Shown here piece by piece: positions 30,953 to 41,795 of a stretch of DNA of 64,000 bases. The notes under the pieces are model-generated. The model was not told the origin of the DNA. It worked only from the letters and a program-made list of their open reading frames with translations, and made no database searches. The translations under genes were made by a program, and so were the position numbers. This DNA is from Paralichthys olivaceus. Taxonomy: Eukaryota; Chordata; Actinopteri; Pleuronectiformes; Paralichthyidae. The stretch covers positions 11,327,501 to 11,391,500 of the forward strand of contig NC_091099.1 of assembly GCF_024713975.1 (NCBI RefSeq), in the 5' to 3' direction. The number at the start of each line of letters is the position of its first letter. Position 1 is the first letter of the stretch.

Positions 30953-32291
30953 CTCGAGGAAATCCAGGGTTACAACCTCCACAGGGCCCCACCACCTCAC
31001 CCACACACACACACAAACACAGACACACACAGACTTCAAACACTTCTGACTGGTATCATACACATGAACAAAATCATACCCACTCACCCCAAGTAAACAG
31101 TGGACCCAGCAGCTCCCAACAGACACACACCAACACACGTAGATTGCTGTTTAATTACAAGCTCTCATAAACACCCAGTGCTTTGAGTGCATGTTCACAC
31201 AAACACCTTTCAGACACACCTGACACCTGTTTTGTTGCCACCATTAAAACCAGCACTTAAATCAAAATGGCCCAAAATTCAAGACTTCACAAAGGTTTGC
31301 TGCAGTTTGCTCGCAGGTAAGGATAACTTGTAAGAAACAGGTGAAAACTTTTCAGTTCATTTTTCAAAAATCAGAAGCAGCAGCAGCAAAAATCAGCTAA
31401 ATCAGTGTTGTTTTCCCAGAGGAGAGTTTGTATTCCAGCTTCTCAGCGCTCATCCTTGAAGGCCCTCAGGCAGGGTGATAGATGAGGAGTTAAGGTATCG
31501 TCACACACCAAGTGTAGTATTGTCTTCCCTGTATGTTCCCAAGCTGGAGGGTGGCATGAGCAGCCACTGGGGAACAGAGTTGGGTCCCAGAACGCTTGGT
31601 TATCCCTGAGGCTGGGAGCTTCTCTCCACTCCGTTCTCCTGGTGCCTGCTGAGCTTAACTCTGTTTCTGACAGTAGCAGACGTCACTCTCCCACAAAGAG
31701 GATTGGAAGCATTAATACAGGATGGGGTGGGGTGAGATGGGTGTTTAGGGCGGAGTAGGACTGAGGAAGAGAAGGGTAGGTCAAGATGACACTTAAAACA
31801 CACCTTCCCCTTGGAGACTTACCATGATGTAAACGTGTATGTATGTGTGTGTTTTTTGTATGTGTGAGCAGGGCTCAGGGAGTCTGAGCTATGAACTAAT
31901 CAACAGTCCAATCCTGGTACGCTGCTACGCACCAAGTTCTGCTCCTTTGAGACAGACGGAGAGGAACACACACATAAGTGTTTGTGTGAAGAAAGATCAA
32001 CTCTCTACAGGGAACACGTTGAAACTAATCTGATCGTCTTCCAAAGGCACTTGAGCTTTTAATAGTGTGTAAATAAACACTCATTCTGAGGATTCTGTTT
32101 TATATATTTTTACCAAAGGTTTCTTTACTATCAAGACTAATACTTAGAGTTGTGAACAACAGACCTGTGCATTAGACTAAGGCAGGGGAATAACTTTGTT
32201 GCCTTGGTTGCCCTCGACACCTTCATCTGCAGGTGACTGACTGACTGCTTGTGACAGTTACTGAGGGATTGAACCAGAAAAGCCTCTTACC

Positions 32292-32294
<3 letters not shown>
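30953..32294. other. Upstream region of impdh1
   Basis: This would hold the promoter and any 5' UTR of the long impdh1 transcript. No TATA box or further coding exon is supported. There are short CA-rich runs near 31000-31030. Confidence 0.35.
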
Positions 32295-32354
<60 letters not shown>

Positions 32355-32366
32355 TCTCTCTCTCTC
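32295..32366. repeat. (CT)n microsatellite
   Basis: About 70 bp of CT repeats with three TTT interruptions near the right end. Long open frames across it (Ser-Leu or Arg-Glu repeats) are artefacts. Confidence 0.95.
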
Positions 32367-32544
32367 AAACCCTGTGGAGGAAGCACACATACACCCCCAT
32401 ACACAAACACACACATACACACACACTCATTATCAACAATAACAGACTCAAAACACCATGTTACTTCATGAACAATCAAAAAGATGACAAATGTGTTTAT
32501 TTAAGAAATTATACACATGATTTGTAGTCACATATATAGTACAG

Positions 32545-32701
32545 CTACAGTGTGTTGCCTCACAGCAAGAAGGTTCTTGGTTTGAATACTTTGTAGTGAG
32601 GCTTCCTCCCACAGTCCAAAGATATACACTTTGGGGTTAGGTTAAAGGGAGACACTAAATTGACCGTAGGTGTGAACATGGGCATGGATGGTTGTTGGTA
32701 C
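32545..32701. repeat. Fragment of a common fish interspersed repeat
   Basis: Blocks 'GTTGCCTCACAGCAAGAAGG', 'TTGGTTTGAATAC', 'GCTTCCTCCCACAGTCCAAA', 'TAAATTGACCGTAGGTGTGA' and 'GGATGGTTGTTGGT' occur in the order known from a very abundant teleost repeat. It lies 15 bp from the last coding exon of the kinase gene, so it should be part of that gene's 3' UTR. A minus-strand AATAAA (plus TTTATT, 32496-32501) lies just beyond. Confidence 0.7.
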
Positions 32702-32715
32702 ACATATGCTTCAGT

Positions 32716-35700
32716 TTATTCCACCTGAGAGAAAAGAAAAGAAAATTAAAAACTTTTATTAATTTACACCATGTTTGAATGCTTTAAAAAAAGGAGCGTA
32801 CCTTACTGAGCCTCTCGACTAGTTTGGGCTGATGTCTTTTGAGGACAGCATAGAAGGAGGCTTTGACGGTTACCCCTCCTGAACGAAGCGTCTTCTGAAA
32901 AAGCACTCTCATCTTCTCCTGGCTCGTCTGTTTAGATTCGATCACTGAGTAAGTTTCACTGTGGACCATGTCCCCGAGCTCGTCTACGATAGCCATAACT
33001 TCAGAAACGTCTTGAATTAACACCGCCCTGTTGTCGTCAATGAACTTTGCTATTTGAAAATGAAAGAGATTAAAAACATGCACATAAAGAGTTTTTTATT
33101 AAATCACCAATGGGACTTTTCATAAATGTCAGTGTCTCATTTATTTGATTCTGCTCAACAAAAAAGAACTTTAATCTATTTCCATTTTCACTGAGAAAAA
33201 ATATTCACCTTGATCCTCATCACTCAATGTTTTTTCAGAATCACTGACAGACTCCTGTTGGCAAAAGTAGAAACTGATTTTAGTCTATACTTTGTAAGTA
33301 CCCCATGATGTAACCAATACATGCACTGTATGAGAAAAGTTAAAAGAAAACAGATAGTTTAAACATTTTTACTGCAAATCTTTATCTAACTTATTTTGTT
33401 GATTGAGATCAGCAACTTGATCTCAATGATTACATTTATTTGACATACCTGTGTTGAAGTGTTTTTAGTTGTTGTAACTCTGACAGCATCCTTATAATCA
33501 TGTGACTTTGACCTTTCTGAAAAAGAAGAGAAAGAAACATCTGCTTCTTTTATTATGGAAAGTAAAGAATCAATAATCAGATTCAATTTAACAGATTCAT
33601 TTACCTGATGTCTGAGGAGAAAAACTGAGCGGCACTCTTATGTTTGAATATTGATTACTGGTATGTGACTCCTAAAACAGGAGGTAAATATAAGAGAAAG
33701 AAATAAACTAATTAGACATTTTTCATTATGAATCGGCACTTTATTTCATTCATATCATTTATATATACTATGATAAAATGAGTTTTACCAGTCTTGTCAA
33801 TACATGATGAACTGCACCATGAATTTCCTTCTTGTGCTTTGAGAAACCCTCCTCAGTGACTTCAAGGCACTCTGAAACATAAATCGAGTTTTGTGTTGGG
33901 AGATAAAAGGTTTGTAAATCATCTGTGTGAATGAACAGTGGTTTCACAAATGATGCAGCAGTAAGCAATAGCCGACAAAACGCCCTCGAGCCCATTCGAT
34001 TCAAGATTATAGCTTTAGTTGTACTGAAGTCGGGACATTACCCTGAAATTTTCAGTCATTGGACATTGTTGTGAACTTTTCCAAACAGCCCCCTGTGTAA
34101 AATATCACCATTTTAACACGTGATGGATGCAAAAGACCATGATGTCAGCTTGGACAGTAAAATTTATACGTCATGCCTGAATGTCCCAGACTTTTTCATG
34201 TTGTTGTGAAAGTGTCTGACCGAGAAAATCTCCTGCTGTGTCCTTTATATATGAAAGACAAACAGCGGACACAGATATTTTCCAGAGTTCAAATTTGAAA
34301 ACTTTAGAGTAGCAAAGTGATGGTCAAAGTGATCGATAACTGAGACACACCTTTAAAAGTAGGCCTCTTGGCAGGATTCTCGTCCCAGCACATCTTCATG
34401 AGGTCAACCAGCTCCTCTAACCCTTCTACCTCCCTCTGGTTGATTTTCTCACAGGGAGGTCTGTCCCCTTCAGGGATCCTCAGTGCAACAAGGCTGTGAC
34501 CAGCCACTGTAGTACATGTGATATAATGAAAATATACATTATAACACACAAACACAACTGATCATGTGTACATATGTGAGTATTTAACATTCACTATCCT
34601 TAGTATATCTGTAAAGTGATTTTTAAGGAAACAGTGGTAATCAAGTAAATGTAAGAAAAATGGCTTGGTGTCATTTTGCTAAATAAAAGATCTGAAGCTT
34701 AAATTTGAAAATAAACAAAGAGGTGGACATTTTTAAGACAATAAAAGAAATTGTACATACTTTGATATGGCTCTCTCCCAGTAACAATAGTCCAGAGAAG
34801 GATGCCATAGCTGACACAGAAAGAGACTTAAAAGTGAATATCCAAACAGTATTACGATTTAAAACGTTTTTTCTCTTAAATGTTTACCTGTATCTGTCGA
34901 AAGCACGGACAGGTTCATATGATGCATCAAAAGCCTCAGGAGGCATGTACTTGTACGTGCCTCCGACCTCTCCTGTCATTTTCTCGTTGCTGTTCAAAGC
35001 ACTGGTGGAAACCCTGCATAGACCAAAGTCTGCGAGCTACTGAGCAACAAGGGACATGTTCAACTATTAAATAAGCTTTACATTGAATAAAAACCCAAGA
35101 GTTTAGGTTGATATGCTCTACCTTGGCGTTCAGGTCGTCATCCAGCAGTACATTACTTGGTTTCAAGTCTTGGTGCATAAGGTTCCTTGAATGGAGGAAG
35201 TTCATGCCGAGAGCCACTTGATGGGCCAAGCGGAAGGTCAGGGGCCACGGTGGAGGACCACGCAGAACCACCAGCAGATCCTGAACTGATCCACTGCTCA
35301 TGAGCTCCATAACTATTCCCTTTTGCATGGAGATACCTCCAAATGGTGGATTTCCCTCATAGATTCCATAAACCCTCAGCACAAACTCACATGAAGCCTT
35401 ATCCATATGATCAACTTCTTCTGATAGGGCTTTCTCCTTTGGCATGAGGGCACTGGAAGAATACCTTATTATGGAAGGAGTAGAGAGAGATCAGCTTGAA
35501 CTTTAACATGTATGGATGTGCACACATTAATCTTTCAAAATATTTATAAAAAGATATTAAATAAATTCACCCAACACCGTCTCGAAGCAGCTTAATGGCC
35601 ACATCAAAGCCCCAGTCCTTGTGCCTGGCTTTATAGACATGACCAAACCCCCCAGAGCCAACTAACTCCCATTTCTCCAAGCTGTCACTTCCAACCCACT

Positions 35701-35725
35701 CAGCCGTGTGGCTCAGCAGCGCCAT
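32716..35725 (-). CDS. RIPK3-like kinase with C-terminal CARD
   Basis: Coding exons: 35725-35571, 35452-35122, 35036-34888, 34810-34761, 34506-34351, 33871-33789, 33671-33605, 33516-33449, 33254-33209, 33049-32802, 32724-32716. They sum to 1362 nt (453 aa) and every junction phase agrees. The kinase is at residues 16-270: glycine loop VGSGGFGHV (22-30), VAIK Lys45, HQDLKPSN (145-152), ADFG (164-167), YSYGILLW, and CWDENPAKRPTF. It is closest by eye to RIPK3 (ELVG.GGFG, WG.DVA.K, PWPL..RL, HxDLKPSNVLLD, ECL..T...F). A Ser/Thr-rich linker of about 75 residues follows, without a RHIM. Residues 370-449 form a CARD (KFIDDNRAVLIQ, VMAIVDELGDMVHSE, QEKMRVLFQKTL, FYAVLKRHQPKLVERL) resembling those of ASC/CARD8/NLRP1. 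RIP kinases act in NF-kB and cell-death signalling, and the CARD suggests recruitment to caspase-1 or NOD-like platforms. It is not a plain RIPK2 orthologue, since the RIPK2 CARD differs and its linker is longer. Confidence 0.88.
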
Positions 35726-36180
35726 CTTCTGCTAAGAAAACAGACCTAAAAAAAAAAAAAAAAATAAGGAATGAAACATGAGGAGCGGAGAAACGTTCAT
35801 GTATGATGAGGTCATTCATTCAATCTCAGGTTGTTAATTAAAATGAAGCTATCATGGTTTATTTGCTGTAACTCTCCTAGGATGTTAGTGATCTGATTGG
35901 TTTAATGTTAGGGTTGATCTGTTATCTCAAATGTGTCCTTCTCTGGAGCTGGTTAGAAGTTTAGCATACATCACCATCAGCAGCTAAGCTTGTTGGATTT
36001 TGAATTTTGGACAGCAAACCTCTAAAATTGGAACCTTACTTAAATTATGTTCACGTTCATATCCACAAGCTCACGTGACAAATATTTGAAAAACCTTGTT
36101 TGGTATCTGCTCCTGTATTCTGAACATTGTCCCTTTTGTGTAAACCAGAACAATAGTACACATTGATGGCTTATACTCAC

Positions 36181-36290
36181 CGTATATCCCTTAATTTGTT
36201 GTTCACCTAAATATCCAAGATGTAGGGCTTTGTCTAACCCAAGCTCTGACAGAACAAGACGGTACAAGCTGCAGTTTCCTGTCACTGCTC
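36181..36290 (-). other. Probable noncoding 5' exon of the RIPK3-like/CARD gene
   Basis: The minus strand shows a strong donor (ATACG/GTGAGT at 36181/36180). The segment to its right has no start codon continuing into the kinase frame. A matching acceptor with a long T tract (plus poly-A at 35747-35764) lies just upstream of the coding start at 35725. The upper border is a guess. Confidence 0.45.
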
Positions 36291-36319
36291 GTTAAGGGCA
36301 GGGTTTAAAATGTTCCGTG

Positions 36320-36600
36320 GAGAAAGCAAACGAACTGCGGGTGTTGGAAATAGCGTGTGTCACATTTCCTGTTGGCACAGAGTCATTTGTTATTTGTATA
36401 AGGAAGAATACATTCAACTGAGCAGAAAAAAGGGAATTAAAATACTTCCACCAAAGGAGCTTGGTTACAATTGTCAACAAATAAAATAATAATGTTAAAA
36501 TGATTCTTGCACAGTTACAACAGCATTGTTGTTAAAACATTTTTTACTTCTTGGTGTCATAACAAAACAGGAAAGAGGAAGTTTCCTTTTTTATATCTGC
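36320..36600. promoter_or_regulatory. Candidate interferon-response-like motifs
   Basis: Two near-matches to IRF/ISRE patterns lie upstream of the kinase gene's presumed first exon: GAAAGCAAACGAAC at about 36322-36335, and AGTTTCCTTTTT at 36580-36591 next to AGGAAG. Neither is a perfect ISRE. The inference rests on motif shape and the immune nature of the gene. Confidence 0.3.
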
Positions 36601-37186
36601 TACAAGAAAGAGTGCTGGTGTCATTTGACATTCGAAATCTGTTTATCTCTCGGTGTCATCTAGGAATGTCTGCAGTGACTGAGAAAGCATCTTAACATTT
36701 CAAACCTATTACAACCAACAGCTGTGTTCTGTGTAAAGTGAGTGATGATGTCATGATTAGAGAGTAAAGTCAATGTTAGTGAAGCCAAATCATCTTGGTT
36801 GCCCCCTTGTGGCTGGCTGCAATATGGGTCATAAACCCCACCTCCTCCATGTTAGTAGATGAGACATGGATCAAACTAAAAAGGTAGGTTAATTATTTGA
36901 TGCTTTAAAAAATTACTTAAAGCTGAGACATCGCTACTGCGCAGTATAGAACATAGTATATATAGAATATACTGGATATATCCCAGGTGGTTCCACGTGA
37001 GATGTATTTAATGACTATATCTCTACCATCCAACATGTCACGTGAATGTTTAAGCTGTCAGCAGGAAATTCTCTTGCAGTTTCGCTTCTCTCTTCTCATC
37101 CCCCGAAAACTCCCCTGTGCGCATGCGTCAGAAGATGAGGAAACAGAGCGTGGAGAGAGGGGAAAAAAGTGAAGGGAGAAAAAGAG

Positions 37187-37188
<2 letters not shown>
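36600..37188. other. Spacer between the kinase gene and the FRMD4-like gene
   Basis: No gene is visible. TTGCCCCCTTGTGG at 36799-36812 is the reverse complement of a sequence matching 12 of 14 CTCF core positions. TGCGCATGCGT at 37118-37128 matches the NRF1 consensus and probably belongs to the promoter to the right. Confidence 0.4.

Positions 37189-37271
<83 letters not shown>
37189..37271. repeat. (GT)n microsatellite in a promoter region
   Basis: About 83 bp of GT repeats with one GTAT interruption, between the NRF1-like site and a probable first exon. Alternating purine-pyrimidine of this length can adopt Z-DNA. Confidence 0.95.
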
Positions 37272-37272
<1 letters not shown>

Positions 37273-37273
<1 letters not shown>

Positions 37274-37372
37274 CTCGACGCGACTTGGAGTGTGCACACA
37301 CAGGCCCCGGGACTCCGCCCCCACTTACTCACAGCGAATCAGTGACATCAGAGGAGCGTGCACGTGAAGCAG
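37273..37372 (+). other. Probable noncoding first exon (upstream promoter)
   Basis: This GC-rich segment ends in a strong donor (GAAGCAG/GTAAGT, exon end 37372). It contains no ATG in the frame open at the donor. It is likely the most upstream 5' UTR exon of the + strand FRMD4-like gene. The link to that gene is inferred from strand and position only. Confidence 0.4.
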
Positions 37373-39964
37373 GTAAGTGCCTTGTTGAAGAGCAGTGGAC
37401 ACAGACAGTGAACACAGAGTTTCTCTGTGGTCAGCAGCTGCTCAATGATCAGAGGGTTGGTTTGCACCCTGTTTCAGTTTCCTGTGTCCTCCTCCACTCT
37501 CCTGCTGACCTGCTCTCACTGTAACTCATAAACACTCCTCCACACTCTGATCAGTCCATGCAGTAACTGAGTGTCAGAATCGCTCCCTCTCCTCCTGTGG
37601 TGTGTGTGTTATTGTTCAGAGAGGTTTTCACAGTCACAGCCTGGACTTCTGTGTCTGTGTTTAGCACCCAATGCTATTTTTAATTTACCATTTTTTAAAT
37701 GATCTGCTGTTACAAACATGATTGAACAGAAAAAGTGATCTTCTTATGGTTTGGAAATGTCTTTCCTAAGGATTCTTGTTGAATGCACTTTTTTGTTGCT
37801 TTTTGAGCTAAGGGTCTTTGAGAACTCGGCCACAGCAGGGAGGCCTACCGTGACATTATTTATTTTCATTTGTTAAAAGCTTATGAGTACAGCTGCCTGG
37901 TTCAAAATTGCTAAATGTAACTTGATTGTGATTTCCCACTTTTTGCAGGCATATTTAAAACAAATAGAAGAGTCTACTTTAATCATCATATCGGTGACAT
38001 TTTTGCATCAAAGGGTTTAATTTAACATTTGTATAGTGATTTAGAGGAGATTTCAAAATATCGAGATATATATCGTGTGTGATTTAGCCCAGTTTGTTTT
38101 AGGCCTTATTGCCCAGCCCTAATTCCAGCCATGCTAACTGGCCGTCTGTGACCATACATTCAAGAGTAACTGCAGCCTCACACAGAGGCACCGACACTGA
38201 TAAGAGCTCCGGCCCGTGGATGAAACATCACGTATGGACATGACAGATCCATTTTATCAGTTGACATGGCAACTAGCTGGATTGTGTTTGTTCCTCTTTC
38301 AGGGTGACTTTGTTCTGGTGTGCTTGCTGCTTGTTTCGGGGCCACTTTGTAACATGCATGTCTTGCATTTACAACCTTTTTCATTTACAAGCTCTAAAGC
38401 TTTAAATCACTCCAGTAAGACATTGTGATCAGATGACGCACTGCACAGAAAGTGAACAATGAATGCTCATTAGGCATGTTAGGGTGATAATAGAGAAGGT
38501 GCTCTCAGAAGAGATATGCTTTAAATTAGTTGCTCTGATGGCGTTTGAGAGTTCGCTCCACCGTTGGGGAACCACAAAAAAACGCTGGAATGCGATTGGC
38601 ATGTATGCAGGGGTGGCAGTGCCAGAAGACGTTTCTTGGTAGAACATGGCTGAGGAGGAGCGAAAGGTGTTTAAGGGTGCATACCCAAAATTCTCTTTCT
38701 AGGCATGTGTTATTTACTGAAGTTGGGCAAGTGAATTTCAATTAGCAGCTGGGTGACGGGCCAGTTTTACTGAGACATAATAACTGACTTAAATAAAATT
38801 AAATGCATGAAATAAAACGAGTTACAATTAGTTATAGCCTGCAAGGTCTTTTCACCCTTCAAAATAAATGTTTGATTTAGAACAAAAAGTGGTTCTTTGC
38901 TGTGATGTCATAGGAGAACCTTTTTAGGTTCTGCAAGGAACCATCTACCTATATTGAGAAATAAAAATTATATACAGTATATTTTAGCTATAGTACACAA
39001 GTATAGACATATACTTTCACACACACATCCACAGAAAGATTCAAGTGCATGCCACATAACGGAAATTACACATTCTCAACATTTAAGCTATTAATGAGTC
39101 TTGCTTTTGTTCTATATCATTCTGCTTCCAACCATCTCTTTCTCATTATTTGTCTTCACCTCTGTCTCTCTGCTGTGTGTGCTTCCTCATGAATATGCAG
39201 GACAAAATCCAAACCAAGGCTATTTAGTGTTTAAATTATTAATGTCAAACACTGATCTGGGAAAAAAATCACAGTCTGCAGCATGTGCTCCTGTGGATAC
39301 GTCTGCTACTATCTAAATCTTATGTGCACAATTGCACATGCACACCCCTTTCATTGAGGTGTGAGGTGTACTTACTCATATCCCATGCTTTTTTGCTGTT
39401 TCAGCCGACATCGAGGCGCGGTCTGCTCTTACTCCCTGCATTTCTATTGCTCTCACCCCTCCCTCTTCTCCACCCACCTTCATTTACGCTCAGCGCAGTG
39501 TGGAGCTCTCATACCGGCGGCTGCTGTCTACACAACATCTCTCTGCTCCTGGCTTCCTTTACCTCAATCTCTGTCCTTCTGAAACCGTTCATCACACTCT
39601 CCTTTATTTGCTTCTATGTCTCTGCCCTTGTCTCATGCTCATGATATATGAGGCAGGGGATTAGTGTAAAGGAGAGCCCTCTCTGCATTGGATATCTGAG
39701 CGGATGGAGAGGTGAGGTGAGCGTATTTCCCACCACAGTGGAGGAGTGCTTCAGACTGGGGAGCATCACTGATGCAGGTTGCGTCCTCTCCAGTGGCGAC
39801 AGGACAGCCTGAGGAGAAAGCTGAGAGACTCACGTGTGCGTCTGGATGTGCTTTGTGTTGGGAGGCAAGAGGCAGCAACTGAGGGAGGAGAGCTTTTAGC
39901 GAGAGGCACCAGAGTCACAGGGGTTAGGGGGAGGTGGGTGCGGGGTCTGCAGGGAGTGTTTTAA

Positions 39965-40352
39965 AAGTAAAGGAGGAGTGGGGAGGGTTCGGCTGTGCTC
40001 CGAGATCAAAGCACTGGAAGTGGGAAGATTGCTTTTCACTCAGTCTGGAGAAACTAGGGAGTCGCAGGCTCTTCAGAGACTGGCATTACAATTAGAGACC
40101 TGAGGGTGTCTGCTGCACTGACTGAGAAGCAGAGGGAGGTGGTTGAGGACACAGAGTCAAAGGACTTCATCTGGACAGAGGTGAGACTGCGTCCTGATTG
40201 AAGACTCAGAAGAAGGAGGAAGAAGAGGATAACGAAGAGTCTCCCTCCAGGAAATTCGCCACTTTCCTTTTCTTTTTTTTTACAAGAATCTTTAGGAGGA
40301 TCCCATCATGGCTGTCCCTCTCATGCCTGAATCTGCAGTGTGTTTGCTCATG
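39965..40352 (+). CDS. FRMD4A/B-like gene, first coding exon (coding 40308-40352)
   Basis: A TATA-like TTTTAAAAG near 39959 precedes a roughly 300-nt 5' UTR and an ATG at 40308. The exon codes MAVPLMPESAVCLLM and ends in phase 0 at a strong donor (ATG/GTGAGT). This matches the N-terminus of FRMD4A, which begins MAVQLVPDSALGLLM with the same exon end. FRMD4A/FRMD4B are FERM-domain scaffolds that bind cytohesins and control ARF6 activity and epithelial polarity. The FERM exons would lie beyond the right edge of the window or are unrecognised. Only 15 residues support the call, so A versus B and orthology are not settled. The 5' border is approximate. Confidence 0.6.
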
Positions 40353-41554
40353 GTGAGTCTCAGGGGGGTAAAGTATTTCCATCGCAGTCTACTAGCTGTC
40401 TTTGTTTCTATCTTTCTGTCACTGCCTTTCAAACATCACTCACTCATCATGGCAGATAGTCCATGTAGCTGTAAAAGCAGGAGGTGAGCTGTCATCTCAT
40501 TAAAGATTGTGCTTGTTTGCTCCTCCCCTTTACTACCACATCTATCAGTTTGAAATCATCTAGTAACTTCCTAGTGAGGATCAGTAGCTGCTTTCTCTAC
40601 AAAAGAAACATGCGTCCTTTGCATTCAGCTCAGAAAACACTTCGCTTTTGTCCAACCCCTCCACGTGTTCTACTACTGCAGTGGTCAAGTGAGGGAGAAA
40701 TACCTCAGAGAGTGTTGCAGACATGGGAGCACGGTGCTGATCATGGTGTCAGTGCACGTTGGAGACTGATTCATGTACCTTATTGTGTGTGGATGTGTGA
40801 GCAAAGTGTCTCTGCAGTGCATGTGAGCAAGTTGCAACAAGGCTGCGACTAGTGTGTGTGTGTGCATGGGATCATTTACCGAATCAATTTCATTGCACAT
40901 TTTAGAGGGGACGGTTTTGCTGCAGAGGATTTGCAGGCTCTTGTTAGCACAGAATCCAGTCCCTTCACTGACGTGGAACAGATTGACTTGGCAATTCCTG
41001 GTTCAGGTCAGACCATAGAGAGTGGTGAAATAGAAGCACATACTTACGCTTAAATACACGGAGCTCCTGGTTCTCATGTGTCCAGCTGCAGAGTGAAACA
41101 ATGGCAGAGTGGCTTTGCTGCATGTGGAGAATACAGATAAGGATTGGACCCCACTTCAATAAATTAAATGTACACAGGTGATTCTGTATAAGAGGGCATG
41201 TTCTACTTATTCTCATTCTATAGTTTTGGCATTCTGCAGTCCCAGGGGGAGTCATGCATCGCCGCACTACCTGCTATCTCCACCTGTCATGGCTGTCTGT
41301 TACTATGGCAATAGGCCATGCACTCCACTTGGGGGGGGGGGGTAAAAGTGGCAGGGGATGATGGACAGGGCTGAGAGAAGAAGAGGGAAAGAACTGTACG
41401 TGATGGAGGCAGGAAGTCAAGAAGGAATAAATTAGAAACGGAGAAAGTAAAATATGTATTTTATGTTTTATTGTTCCCACGAAAACACACTTTTTTTTCT
41501 TTGTATGGCACAGAGAGGTAAATAGGTAGATTTATTATTAGGGGTTACGTTTTC
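40353..41554 (+). other. Start of the large FRMD4-like intron
   Basis: No coding exon is recognised. A 12-nt G run lies near 41331-41342 and an RFX-like GTTACTATGGCAAT at 41299-41312. Confidence 0.4.
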
Positions 41555-41795
41555 ACCCATCTGTTTGTTTGTGTGATGGTTGGTTTTTGTTTGTGAGCAA
41601 GATGTCCACGAAACTTAGGATGTGGTATGGGTCAGGAAACAGTCCTTTTAATTTTGGTTTGGATCCGAATCAGGTGACATATCCAGGAATTATGTCACTT
41701 TTTTGGGGGTTCAACATTTTCAGCTTTTCTTCCCCAGAGAATAATTCATAGACGTCTATGAAACAAATGTGAGTGCGTGCAGTTTGGTGCAGCTT
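41555..41795 (+). repeat. Dispersed repeat copy B
   Basis: This is the same family as copies A and C: 'TGTTTGTTTGTGTGATGG', 'TTTGTGAGCAAGATG', 'CCACGAAACTTAGGATG', 'GGTATGGGTCAGGAA', 'TTTGGTTTGGATCCGAATCA', 'CCCAGAGAATAATTCAT' and a GTGCAGTTTGGTGCAG end. It is more complete than copy A and is in the same orientation. Confidence 0.75.

Noticed and set aside
30953-31138. Extension of the impdh1 5' exon to an ATG at 31138
   Set aside because: The added sequence is a CA/GT repeat translation (VCVCVCVCV), and the MEGHC start at 30952 corresponds to the human MEG start.
32258-32479. Arg-Glu or Ser-Leu repeat proteins at the CT tract
   Set aside because: They are pure translations of the (CT)n microsatellite.
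32716-35725. Calling the kinase gene ripk2
   Set aside because: The presence of a CARD suggests RIPK2, but the catalytic loop, N-lobe and C-lobe end match RIPK3 better. The CARD is of the ASC/CARD8 type and the linker is short.
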